Of a DNA stretch of 64,000 nt, positions 17,954 to 26,247 are shown one piece after another. A program made the translations under genes and the position numbers. Location of the stretch: positions 1-64,000 of the forward strand of contig NZ_JAHXYI010000010.1 of the NCBI RefSeq assembly GCF_019970045.1, written 5' to 3'. Within the stretch, counting starts at the first letter, position 1; each line of letters starts with the position of its first letter. Under the pieces are notes generated by a model. That model was not told the DNA's origin and ran no database searches. It was given only the letters and a program-made list of their open reading frames with translations. Source of the stretch: Chryseobacterium sp. GVT01B. Lineage in GTDB: Bacteria; Bacteroidota; Bacteroidia; Flavobacteriales; Weeksellaceae.

Positions 17954-20194
17954 ATGAAATTTAAGATACTTTTAGCATTAATTTTTGTCAACCTGATGCA
18001 GGCACAAAAATTTTACTTTCCAAAGACCGCTGTAACAGACTCTCTTATACTGGAAAAACAGATGCCGGGACTTGCACAACAAGTGATCCCCCAACTTCAG
18101 TCCGAAAAAAATAAACCGGAAAACAGGGTTGACCTTCTGGACAATCTTTTCCGTTTACAAATGGTAGCTCAGGATTATAAGAATTCGTTGGCTTCTCTGT
18201 CGGAAAACCGCAATCTCTTTGCCGATCACCATATGGGAGACTATAGATATATCGGGTTTGAATTGTACAGCATGGCTAAACTGGCACAAAAGGAAAGCAA
18301 TATCTCTTTTCCCAATGCCATTGAGAAAGTATTTAACCAAAAATATGAAAGTCTTCCGAAAAAACTGATTCCCAGACTGCCTCTTGCGGTTGACGGCAAT
18401 GTAAGAGAATCCAGAAAACAAATGAAAGAAATACTGGACAAACAAAAAAACAAAGACAGTATTGATTATAAAACCGCTCTATCATTATGTAAAAGTTATC
18501 TCAGCTATAAAACGTATTCAAGCATCAAACCTCAGGTAGTGCAACTGCTGGCATCAAAAGACAAAGAAAAATTCATTATTGAAACCAAAGATCTTAAAAT
18601 AAAAAACGGGAATACCCTGACGATTACAATTGTCCGAAAAAAAGGAAATACTTCCCCACTTCCTGTTATTCTTACCAATAATATCTATGCAGGACTATTT
18701 GATGAATTCTTTGGAAAAAGAGCTGCTACTTATAATTATGTAGGAGCTGTTGTCAATACCCGCGGCAAAAGAAACAGTAATAACGTAAATGATCCTTTTG
18801 AGCACGAATCAGAAGACATCTATGAAGTGATAGACTGGATAAGCAAACAGCCATGGTGCAACGGGAAAGTAGGAATGATTGGCGGAAGTTATCTAGGTTT
18901 CAGCCAATGGGCAGCTGTCAAAAAACTGCATCCTGCATTAAAGACAATCGTTCCGCAGGTTGCTGTAGGAATCGGGATCGATTATCCTGCTCAGAATAAT
19001 ATTTTTATGAGCTATATGCTGCAGTGGATACAGTATGTCACCAACAATAAACTTACGGATGAAGTAGACTTTGGTAATTTTGCAAAATGGAATTTAATTA
19101 ATACAGAATGGTATAAAAGCGGAAAATCATTCAGGGCTTTGGACACAATAAGCGGAAAAACCAGCAAAATCTTTCAACGATGGCTGGATCATCCGGCATA
19201 TGATGAGTACTGGCAGAAAATGGTTCCTTACAAAGAGGATTTTTCTAAAATCAACATTCCTATTCTGACAACAACCGGATATTATGATGATGATCAGATT
19301 GGTGCCCTGTATTATTTTAAGCAACATCACCAATACAATAAAAATGCAGAACACTATCTGATAATTGGTCCTTACAATCATGGAGGGGCACAAAGTTTCG
19401 GCTTTACTTATGTGAACGGTAGTCCTATTGATCCGGTGGCCAGAATAAGCATTGACGATCTTGCTTTTTCATGGTTTGATTATATTCTGAAAGGAGACAA
19501 AAAGCCGGAAATTTTAAAAGACAGAATTAATTTTCAGGTGATGAACACCAATACCTGGAAACATGTTGCTGATCTTGATAAAATGCATACCTCAACTGTA
19601 AAATTCTACCTTCAGGACAAGAAAAACACAGCTTCAGTGTTTAATAAGCCGGAAACCCAAAGCTTCACAAAACAAATTGTTGATTTTAAAAACAGAGATC
19701 AGAAGGACACCTACTACAAAGTCAGCAAAAAAGACAGTATAAAGACGACTACTTCCATTATTTTTGAAAGTGAAGTACTGGATAAGGATATGATCATCAG
19801 CGGAAATCTTTCGGGATTTTTCAATGTTTCCATCAATAAAAAAGATTTTGATACGGATACTTATCTGTACCAGATTCAGCCAGATGGGAAATCCTCTCTA
19901 CTGTCCACTCATATTGTAAGAGCCAGCTATGCAAAGAACAATGAAGTAAGACAGCTTCTTGAACCCAATAAAATGGAACAAATCCCGATTAACAATTCTT
20001 ATGTTATGAGTAGAAAAATAGAGAAAGGGAGCAAGCTTCTGCTGTTGGTGGGCGTTAATAAAAATCCTAACTGGCAGATCAATTACGGGACAGGCAAGGA
20101 TGTAAGTGATGAAACGATAAAAGATTCCGGGGAACCCCTTGAGGTAAAATGGTATAATGACAGCTATGTGGAAATACCTGTTTATAAAGACTAA
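17954..20194 (+). CDS. Secreted CocE/NonD (X-Pro dipeptidyl-peptidase S15) family hydrolase, copy 1
   Basis: 746 residues with a signal peptide ending LMQAQ (residue 18). Residues about 20-205 form a helical N-terminal region not typical of CocE. The alpha/beta hydrolase domain follows, with the nucleophile elbow GMIGGSYLGFSQ (Ser), an acid region TGYYDDDQIGALYYF (Asp) and GPYNHGGAQ (His). A C-terminal jelly-roll-like PepX_C domain covers about residues 545-746. The family cleaves esters, amides or X-Pro peptides. The substrate here is unknown. A close paralogue follows 183 bp later in the same direction, so this is a tandem duplication. Predicted periplasmic or secreted. Confidence 0.88.
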   Translation: MKFKILLALIFVNLMQAQKFYFPKTAVTDSLILEKQMPGLAQQVIPQLQSEKNKPENRVDLLDNLFRLQMVAQDYKNSLASLSENRNLFADHHMGDYRYIGFELYSMAKLAQKESNISFPNAIEKVFNQKYESLPKKLIPRLPLAVDGNVRESRKQMKEILDKQKNKDSIDYKTALSLCKSYLSYKTYSSIKPQVVQLLASKDKEKFIIETKDLKIKNGNTLTITIVRKKGNTSPLPVILTNNIYAGLFDEFFGKRAATYNYVGAVVNTRGKRNSNNVNDPFEHESEDIYEVIDWISKQPWCNGKVGMIGGSYLGFSQWAAVKKLHPALKTIVPQVAVGIGIDYPAQNNIFMSYMLQWIQYVTNNKLTDEVDFGNFAKWNLINTEWYKSGKSFRALDTISGKTSKIFQRWLDHPAYDEYWQKMVPYKEDFSKINIPILTTTGYYDDDQIGALYYFKQHHQYNKNAEHYLIIGPYNHGGAQSFGFTYVNGSPIDPVARISIDDLAFSWFDYILKGDKKPEILKDRINFQVMNTNTWKHVADLDKMHTSTVKFYLQDKKNTASVFNKPETQSFTKQIVDFKNRDQKDTYYKVSKKDSIKTTTSIIFESEVLDKDMIISGNLSGFFNVSINKKDFDTDTYLYQIQPDGKSSLLSTHIVRASYAKNNEVRQLLEPNKMEQIPINNSYVMSRKIEKGSKLLLLVGVNKNPNWQINYGTGKDVSDETIKDSGEPLEVKWYNDSYVEIPVYKD

Positions 20195-20377
20195 AACTTT
20201 TTATTTAAACGAGTTACGGAAGACTTTATACTAAAAAAAAAGCAATGAGATTATTTCATTCTTTAATGATAAAAATTCTTAATTTAGTCGGCTAAAAAAT
20301 AACCAATGGGCACTCAATGATCAGGATCATATTTTGATGTGGTACTTTTTCATCAGCAGCTCAAAAACACATCATTA

Positions 20378-22630
20378 ATGAAATTTAAAATACTCGTAGC
20401 ATTAGTTTTTGTTAACCTAATGCAGGCTCAGAAATTTTACTTTCCGAAAACGGCAACAACAGATTCTGTAATTTTGGAAAAACAAATTCAGGAACTAGCA
20501 TTAAAGGTTATTACAGAACATCAGTCTCCTAAAAACAAACCGAAATCTACCGTCACATTTTTAGACAACCTATTTCGTTTACAGCTCGCTGCAAAAGATT
20601 ATAAAAATTCTATTACAAGTTTAGCGGATTATCGTAAAGAATATGCAGATCATAATATGGCAGGGAACAAATCTCTAGCTTATGAAATCTACAGCATGGC
20701 CAAACTGGCGGAAAAGGATAAAAAAACTTCTTTTTCCAGTGCTCTTCAAACGGCATTTACTACAAAATATGAAAGTTATCCTGATCCACTGATTGCCAAG
20801 ATCGGGACCATTCTGGATGGTGATGTAAAGGAATATAAAAAATCTCTGAAAGCAGCACTTGACAAGCAAAAAGATAAGGACAGTATAGATTATGCTTCCG
20901 CTCTGGCTTTATGTAAAAATTATGTGAATTTTAAGACCTATTCCAGCATCAAGCCTCAGGTAATGCAGCTGATGAAAGTAAAGGAGCAGGAAAAATTCAG
21001 CATCGAAAGCAAGAACCTGACCTTAAAAAACGGAACAACACTTACCATTACTATTGTACGAAAAAAAGAAAATACATCTCCCCTTCCCGTTATTCTTACC
21101 AATAATATTTATGCCGGAGAACTTGTAGATGCAGGGATGGGAAAAAGAGCAGCGGTTTACAATTATGTAGGAGCTGTAGTTAATACACGTGGAAAAAGAG
21201 GCAGTAATGACCCTAATAATCCATTTGAAGATGAAGCACAGGACCTTTATGAAGTCATAGACTGGGTAAGCAAACAGCCATGGAGCAATGGTAAAGTAGG
21301 AATGATAGGCGGAAGCTATTTAGGATTCAGCCAATGGGCAGCTGCCAAAAAACTGCATCCGGCTTTGAAAACAATTGTACCTCAGGTTGCGGTAGGAATC
21401 GGAATTGATTATCCTGCTCAAAACAATGTATTCATGAGCTATATGATGCAATGGATCCGCTATGTGACTAATAATAAGCTGACCGACGAAGCAACCTTCA
21501 CCAATTATCCAAAATGGGATTCTATCAATACAGCATGGTATAAAAGTGGCAGGTCATTCAGAGCTCTGGATTCCATCAGCGGGAAGCCCAATAAAATTTT
21601 CCAGAGATGGCTGGACCATCCCGGTTATGATAAATACTGGCAAAAAATGGTTCCTTATAAAAAGGATTTTGCTAAAATAAACATTCCTGTTTTGACAACT
21701 ACTGGCTATTATGATGCTGACCAGATCGGAGCTCTGTATTATTATAAACAGCACCACATATACAATAAAAACCCTAACCATTATTTAGTGATAGGTCCTT
21801 ATGATCATGCAGGAGCTCAAAGCTATGGATACAATTATGTTTATGGTACCGGGAGTACCCTCATAGATCCTATAGCCAGAATAAGTATTGATGAACTTGC
21901 TTTTTCATGGTTCGATTATATTCTGAAAGATGGAAAAAAACCGGAACTTCTAAAGGATAAGGTCAATTTCCAGATTATGAACAGCAATACATGGAAGCAT
22001 GTTCCTACTCTTGATAAAATGCACTCTTCTACTTTTAAATTTTATCTTCAGGATCGTAAAAACGGTTCTTCAGTTTTTGAGAAACCCACAAGCGAGCAAT
22101 TTACCAAACAGACCATTGACTTTAAAGACAGAAATCCGAAATATCTTTACCATAAAGTAAGTAAACAGGACAGTGTCTATGTAACGAATTCCGTTTATTT
22201 TGAAAGTGAAACTCTGGACAGAGATATTATACTAAGCGGAAATTTATCCGGAGTATTTAATGTTTCTATTAATAAGAAAGATTTTGATCCCAATACCTTA
22301 TTATATCAGGTGACACCGGATGGGAAGACATTTTTATTATCTACACACCTTACAAGGGCTAGCTATTCAAAAGATAATTCCAAACGTCAGCTTCTTAAGC
22401 CCGGCAAAAAGGAGCTGATCCCGATCAAAAACTCATTGTTTATGAGCAAAAAAATAGAAAAGGGAAGCAAACTCGTATTATTGGTTGGAGTTAATAAAAA
22501 TAAAAGCTGGCAGGTCAACTATGGTTCCGGGAAAGATGTAAGTGATGAAACAATAAAGGATGCTAATGAACCTCTGGAAGTAAAATGGTACAATGACAGC
22601 TATGTGGAAATACCTGTTTATAAAGACTAA
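20378..22630 (+). CDS. Secreted CocE/NonD (S15) family hydrolase, copy 2
   Basis: I use ATG 20378 (750 aa), where the signal peptide MKFKILVALVFVNLMQAQ aligns with copy 1. The in-frame ATG at 20339 would add 13 residues. The catalytic elements are retained: GMIGGSYLGFSQ, GYYDADQIGALYYY and GPYDHAGAQ. The two copies share long identical stretches, for example LKTIVPQVAVGIGIDYPAQN and YNDSYVEIPVYKD at the end. They diverge most in the N-terminal helical region. Even the 20 bases or so before the ATG resemble those of copy 1 (TACTTTTTCA, CAGCAGCT), so the duplicated unit included the leader. Both copies look active. They may differ in substrate. Confidence 0.88.
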   Translation: MKFKILVALVFVNLMQAQKFYFPKTATTDSVILEKQIQELALKVITEHQSPKNKPKSTVTFLDNLFRLQLAAKDYKNSITSLADYRKEYADHNMAGNKSLAYEIYSMAKLAEKDKKTSFSSALQTAFTTKYESYPDPLIAKIGTILDGDVKEYKKSLKAALDKQKDKDSIDYASALALCKNYVNFKTYSSIKPQVMQLMKVKEQEKFSIESKNLTLKNGTTLTITIVRKKENTSPLPVILTNNIYAGELVDAGMGKRAAVYNYVGAVVNTRGKRGSNDPNNPFEDEAQDLYEVIDWVSKQPWSNGKVGMIGGSYLGFSQWAAAKKLHPALKTIVPQVAVGIGIDYPAQNNVFMSYMMQWIRYVTNNKLTDEATFTNYPKWDSINTAWYKSGRSFRALDSISGKPNKIFQRWLDHPGYDKYWQKMVPYKKDFAKINIPVLTTTGYYDADQIGALYYYKQHHIYNKNPNHYLVIGPYDHAGAQSYGYNYVYGTGSTLIDPIARISIDELAFSWFDYILKDGKKPELLKDKVNFQIMNSNTWKHVPTLDKMHSSTFKFYLQDRKNGSSVFEKPTSEQFTKQTIDFKDRNPKYLYHKVSKQDSVYVTNSVYFESETLDRDIILSGNLSGVFNVSINKKDFDPNTLLYQVTPDGKTFLLSTHLTRASYSKDNSKRQLLKPGKKELIPIKNSLFMSKKIEKGSKLVLLVGVNKNKSWQVNYGSGKDVSDETIKDANEPLEVKWYNDSYVEIPVYKD

Positions 22631-22697
22631 AGCCTTTTGTTTGAGCATTTTTACCTAAATGTTCTTAACAACTGTTAACATCAAAATAAAAAATCAT

Positions 22698-22705
22698 TAC
22701 ATTTG
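22698..22705 (+). promoter_or_regulatory. Candidate -7 box of the APC permease gene
   Basis: TACATTTG matches TAnnTTTG exactly. It would start transcription near 22711, about 24 nt before the ATG at 22735. No clear -33 TTG at the usual distance. Confidence 0.4.
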
Positions 22706-22734
22706 CTTTTTTTCAAATCAAATATAGTTATTGA

Positions 22735-24417
22735 ATGAGTCAACTTTTTAGAAGAAAAATCTATTCAGATACAGATACTTCAACGGGGCTTTTAAGAGTC
22801 TTGGGAGTATGGGACATTGTATTTTTTGGTATTGCGGCTATTATCGGAGCTGGGAGTTTCAGCAGTTTGGGAGAGGCCGTTTTCAGAGGTGGTCCCGGTG
22901 TTATCCTTTTATATTTGATTTGTGGTTTTGCCTGTGGGTTTACTGCTTTATGCTATGCAGAATTTGCCAGCAGAATTCCTACCGCAGGTTCTGCCTACAC
23001 TTATGCCTACGCCAGTTTTGGTGAGCTGATTGCCTGGATAATCGGCTGGGCTCTGATCATGGAATATTCTTTCGGAAATATCTATGTAGCATTTTCCTGG
23101 TCAGATTATTTCACAAGTTTCTTAGGCCGTCTCGGAATGCATATCCCTGATTACCTGACCTGCAGCTATACTGAAGCAAGGAAAGCGGTTCAATATGGTT
23201 CAGAAAACAAAGAACTTTTAAACGCCTGGAAAACAGCTCCATTGATAGGAAGCTTAAAATTTATTGTAGACATTCCCGCATTGGTAATCAATGGTTTAAT
23301 CACATGGCTTTGTTATGTAGGAGTAAAAGAAAGTAAAAACTTCAACAACTCTCTGGTTATTTTAAAACTGGCAGTGATCATATTGGTAATTCTTGTAGGC
23401 TGTGCCTATGTAAACACTGAAAACTGGACCCCAATAAGTCCAGCTACAGGAACTCCTTCCTTTATGCCAAACGGCTTTGCCGGAGTAATGAGTGCAGTAT
23501 CTGGAGTATTCTTCGCTTATATTGGATTTGATGCTTTAAGTGTACTTTCCGAAGAAACTAAAGATCCACAAAAGACCTTACCAAAAGGGATGATCATCTC
23601 TCTTGTATTATGTACCGTAATTTATATTGCATTAACGCTTGTACTTACAGGAATGGTAGATTATAAAAAGTTTGACGGCGTGGGAGATCCGCTTTCATTC
23701 ATATTTGAAAAAACAAATGCTAATGTAGCCTGGATGGAACTTGTTGTCTCCTTCGTTGCTATTGTTGCCATTACCACAGTATTATTGGTTTTCCAGATGG
23801 GACAGCCTAGAATCTGGTACGCAATGAGCCGTGACGGACTAATGCCTCAGAGATTCCAGAAGGTACACCCAAAATATAAAACCCCTTCTTACGCAACTAT
23901 CGTTACCGGAATTGTAGTAGGAATTCCAATCCTATTCACAGATAAAACATTTATCCTTGATTTTACAAGTATCGGAACTATTTTCGCATTCGTATTGGTA
24001 TGTGCGGGAGTACTTATGCTTCCGGCGAAAGAGAAAATCAAAGGCAGGTTTCACCTTCCGTATGTGAATGGTAAAATTATTTTCCCTGTTGTTTTCATTG
24101 GAGGTTTACTAGCCTTCTACAAATGGCAGCCGGAATTTTTTGACAATCTGATGAACTGGTCAGATCCTAGCGAAGGAGAATTCAGAGCGTCTATTTTCTT
24201 CTTTATCATCATTAACCTGATCTTATGTATAGTTGCTTTTATCAAGAACTTATCATTGATTCCATTGGTTGGATTAAGCTCATGTCTGTATCTTCTTACG
24301 GGAATGAGCCATGAAAACTGGTTCTGGTTCGGAATGTGGTTCCTGATCGGTATGGTTATTTATTTCTGCTACGGATACAAAAACAGTAAACTTGGAAAAG
24401 AATTAAAGAATAGCTAA
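22735..24417 (+). CDS. APC superfamily amino acid permease (cationic amino acid transporter-like)
   Basis: 560 residues with about 13-14 membrane helices. The first helix holds FFGIAAIIGAGSFSSLGEAV, the substrate-contacting GAG motif of APC transporters. Further typical segments are YAEFASRIPTAGSAYTYAYA and FFAYIGFDALSVLSEETKDP, and then MGQPRIWYAMSRDGLMP, all diagnostic of the CAT/YfnA branch that moves amino acids across the inner membrane. Length is somewhat above the bacterial norm (about 480) and includes a 60-residue extracellular insert around residues 130-175. Substrate undetermined. It is a single-gene unit with its own -7 box and terminator. Confidence 0.9.
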   Translation: MSQLFRRKIYSDTDTSTGLLRVLGVWDIVFFGIAAIIGAGSFSSLGEAVFRGGPGVILLYLICGFACGFTALCYAEFASRIPTAGSAYTYAYASFGELIAWIIGWALIMEYSFGNIYVAFSWSDYFTSFLGRLGMHIPDYLTCSYTEARKAVQYGSENKELLNAWKTAPLIGSLKFIVDIPALVINGLITWLCYVGVKESKNFNNSLVILKLAVIILVILVGCAYVNTENWTPISPATGTPSFMPNGFAGVMSAVSGVFFAYIGFDALSVLSEETKDPQKTLPKGMIISLVLCTVIYIALTLVLTGMVDYKKFDGVGDPLSFIFEKTNANVAWMELVVSFVAIVAITTVLLVFQMGQPRIWYAMSRDGLMPQRFQKVHPKYKTPSYATIVTGIVVGIPILFTDKTFILDFTSIGTIFAFVLVCAGVLMLPAKEKIKGRFHLPYVNGKIIFPVVFIGGLLAFYKWQPEFFDNLMNWSDPSEGEFRASIFFFIIINLILCIVAFIKNLSLIPLVGLSSCLYLLTGMSHENWFWFGMWFLIGMVIYFCYGYKNSKLGKELKNS

Positions 24418-24441
24418 AAAAAAATATTAGCAAACTGCGAA

Positions 24442-24510
24442 AAGGCAAAATGGCAAAAAAGTCGAACATTTAAACAGACTGATTTGCGATTTTGCCTTTT
24501 TTGTTTTTAC
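24442..24510 (+). terminator. Terminator of the permease gene
   Basis: AAAAGGCAAAAT near 24440-24451 can pair with ATTTTGCCTTTT near 24491-24502, and the right arm is followed by TTTGTTTTT. The loop is long (about 40 nt) and contains a second GGCAAAA that could compete for the right arm. Confidence 0.5.
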
Positions 24511-24572
24511 ACTCTAAAAAAATCGGCCGAATTATTGCTTTAAGTCCAATAGAATCAATAAACTAACCTACC

Positions 24573-24911
24573 ATGGCTGAAAGAATTAAAACCTACAGAG
24601 AATTTTATCAGTTTTATCTTACCGAACACAGTAAAACAGGAACCCGGATTTTTCATTTTATCGGAACACTGCTCGTATTTTTCGTTATAGGATATGTCAT
24701 CAGTTCCGGAAAGGAAAGGTTTCTGTGGTATATTCCTATTTTTGGATATGGATTTGCCTGGTTCAGTCATGCAGTGATTGAGAAAAACAAACCTGCCACT
24801 TTCAAGTATCCTTTATGGTCTTTAATTTCAGATTTCAGACTGTTTTTTGAACTGCTGATTGGTAAGCAGAAATTCATAATGCCTGATAATAAACCTCAGA
24901 ATCAGGAATAA
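24573..24911 (+). CDS. Mpo1-like (DUF962) small membrane protein
   Basis: 112 residues matching the DUF962/Mpo1 pattern. The N-terminal segment REFYQFYLTEHSKTGTRIFHFIGTL carries the conserved H-x-N/K and H-F-I-G elements. After two helices comes GYGFAWFSHAVIEKNKPATF, with the second conserved His and the N-K-P-A-T-F signature, then PLWSLISDFRLFFELL. Yeast Mpo1 is an Fe2+-dependent dioxygenase acting on 2-hydroxy fatty acids with these histidines as iron ligands. All appear present, so an activity on hydroxylated lipids is possible. That would fit a flavobacterium, which makes hydroxy fatty acids and sulfonolipids. Stand-alone gene. Confidence 0.85.
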   Translation: MAERIKTYREFYQFYLTEHSKTGTRIFHFIGTLLVFFVIGYVISSGKERFLWYIPIFGYGFAWFSHAVIEKNKPATFKYPLWSLISDFRLFFELLIGKQKFIMPDNKPQNQE

Positions 24912-24954
24912 CCTTAAGCATTTCCTTTCCCTTTTTAATCTAAAAGTATGAATT

Positions 24955-25121
24955 TTGGAAAACGCAAAGGCGCAAAAGTCTATGTGTTGCGTATATTTTA
25001 AGGCGCAAGAAAATCGAAGATTTTCAGCAAAAATTATGCGATATCAATTTTATCGAAGATAAAATCCTTGCGTCTTACATGCACATGCTTGTAAGAATCT
25101 TAGTGGCTTTACGTTTTCCAA
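24955..25121. repeat. Long dispersed palindromic repeat, most complete copy
   Basis: The outer arms are TTGGAAAACGCAAAGGCGC at the left and a decayed complement ending ACGTTTTCCAA at the right. Inside lie AAGGCGCAAG, a small hairpin AAAATCGAAGATTTT, and TTTTATCGAAGATAAAATCC followed by TTGCGTCTTA. Related copies lie at 50609, 53227 and 62097. Confidence 0.7.
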
Positions 25122-25143
25122 CTTTCTGCTTATGAGTACTATT

Positions 25144-25173
25144 GAGATTGCCTCACCTTCGGCTCGCAATGAC
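25144..25173. repeat. Short REP-like hairpin repeat, GC subtype
   Basis: It begins GAGATTGCC and ends GCTCGCAATGAC. ATTGC and GCAAT pair as the stem. It sits next to the long repeat, between convergent genes. Confidence 0.7.
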
Positions 25174-25190
25174 TAAACTTTAGTGGGATT

Positions 25191-25637
25191 TTATTTATTT
25201 GGGTAAAGCTTCTTCCCTATAAGATATCCCAATGAGGGTAGAATAAAAGACAATATCACCGGGAATATCAATGACAGACCGGAACCCTCAAGAATAATCG
25301 TTAGAGGAAAAAGATATCCATTGTAAACAATGAGTGCCAGTGTGAAAAGAAAGCTGTCACTATTTCCTGTAGAAAGAATATTGAAATCGCTTCCAAACTG
25401 ATCGAATACACCGGAACAAACGAATAAGAACACATTCACAAAAAATACCCACAGAACCGTTCTGTAAATCATTTTCTTTTTTGCATTCAGATATCCGGCA
25501 AAGATCAGAAGTAAAGATAAAATTCCTGAAACAAAAAAATCTATACCGGAAAGATCTGTCTCGCCACCTGTTCTTCCAAAGAAATACATCGCATAGAGAA
25601 CAATATTAAGAAGATAGATTACCGTTACATAATTCAT
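25191..25637 (-). CDS. Small integral membrane protein, 148 aa, unknown function
   Basis: About five hydrophobic segments, for example VTVIYLLNIVLYAMYFFG, FVSGILSLLLIFAGYL, VLWVFFVNVFLFVCSGVF and SLIFPVILSFILPSLGYLIG. The protein ends in the basic tail KKLYPNK. No family recognised. It lies 23 bp downstream of the lipocalin-like gene on the same strand and may be cotranscribed. The loop after the third helix (FDQFGSDFNILSTGNSD) is probably periplasmic. No catalytic motif seen. Confidence 0.65.
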   Translation of the reverse strand: MNYVTVIYLLNIVLYAMYFFGRTGGETDLSGIDFFVSGILSLLLIFAGYLNAKKKMIYRTVLWVFFVNVFLFVCSGVFDQFGSDFNILSTGNSDSFLFTLALIVYNGYLFPLTIILEGSGLSLIFPVILSFILPSLGYLIGKKLYPNK

Positions 25638-25660
25638 ACATCAAGTTTTACTATTGGCCG

Positions 25661-26116
25661 TTAGTATTTTTTCTCAAGGATATCATAGTGGATCGTATTT
25701 ACAACCTTTTCTGCGAGAGCATCTCCTTTTACTTTAATTGGGTTGGGAATATAACTTGAAAAAGTCATGGTGTTATCTTTATTCAGGGTCACTTCAACTT
25801 CCTCAAGAATATTCTGCTCATCTACATAAAACTGGATTCTGTTTTCTACGATTCTCCAAAAAGAGAGTCTTGGCTCAGATGGACTGCAGTCGCCTGTTTT
25901 CCCTTCTACATAATTATAAATGGCATATCCGTCTTCCCTGATGGCATAATTTCTCATCAGACGGCAGTTATCAAATTCTTTTACCACTTTCTTTTTATTT
26001 TCATAAAACCCGGCTTCCTTCAGTTTCCAAAACCCAGTAACGTCTTCTTTCTTTAATTTCTGGGCATTAATACAAGAAACTGTTATAAGAAAAGCAATAG
26101 AAAATATCTTCTGCAT
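25661..26116 (-). CDS. Lipocalin-like exported protein, 151 aa
   Basis: A signal peptide ends INAQ (residue 18). The mature domain starts with DVTGFWKLKEAGFYENKK, the G-x-W entry of lipocalin-like beta-barrels. It continues with alternating strands (RLSFWRIVENRIQFYVDE, EEVEVTLNKDNTMTFSSY) and has two cysteines (CRLMRN and DCSPSEP) that may form a disulfide. Length fits the Bacteroidota lipocalin-like families (about 140-160). Ligand unknown. Predicted periplasmic. It precedes a small membrane protein gene. Confidence 0.65.
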   Translation of the reverse strand: MQKIFSIAFLITVSCINAQKLKKEDVTGFWKLKEAGFYENKKKVVKEFDNCRLMRNYAIREDGYAIYNYVEGKTGDCSPSEPRLSFWRIVENRIQFYVDEQNILEEVEVTLNKDNTMTFSSYIPNPIKVKGDALAEKVVNTIHYDILEKKY

Positions 26117-26176
26117 AGATAAACTTGTGTTTTTTATATGATTTTAAACGAATATACAATAATTAGAATAAAGCAA

Positions 26177-26215
26177 AAAGTTTCAGCGGGCGGCTTCGCC
26201 GCCCGCTGAAACTTT
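26177..26215. terminator. GC-rich perfect hairpin, 18-bp arms and 3-nt loop
   Basis: Arms 26177-26194 and 26198-26215 are exact complements around TTC. The core is GGGCGGC-TTC-GCCGCCC in an otherwise AT-rich region. It lies 32 bp behind the stop of the DUF3857 gene, with a short T-rich stretch beyond the stem on the minus strand. A twin of the same size sits at 51566. Confidence 0.75.
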
Positions 26216-26247
26216 AAACTCCAAACTTTGAACCTTGAACTCAGTTG

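Noticed and set aside
20339..20377. Upstream start of the second CocE-like gene
   Set aside because: It would put 13 residues before a perfect signal peptide that aligns with copy 1.
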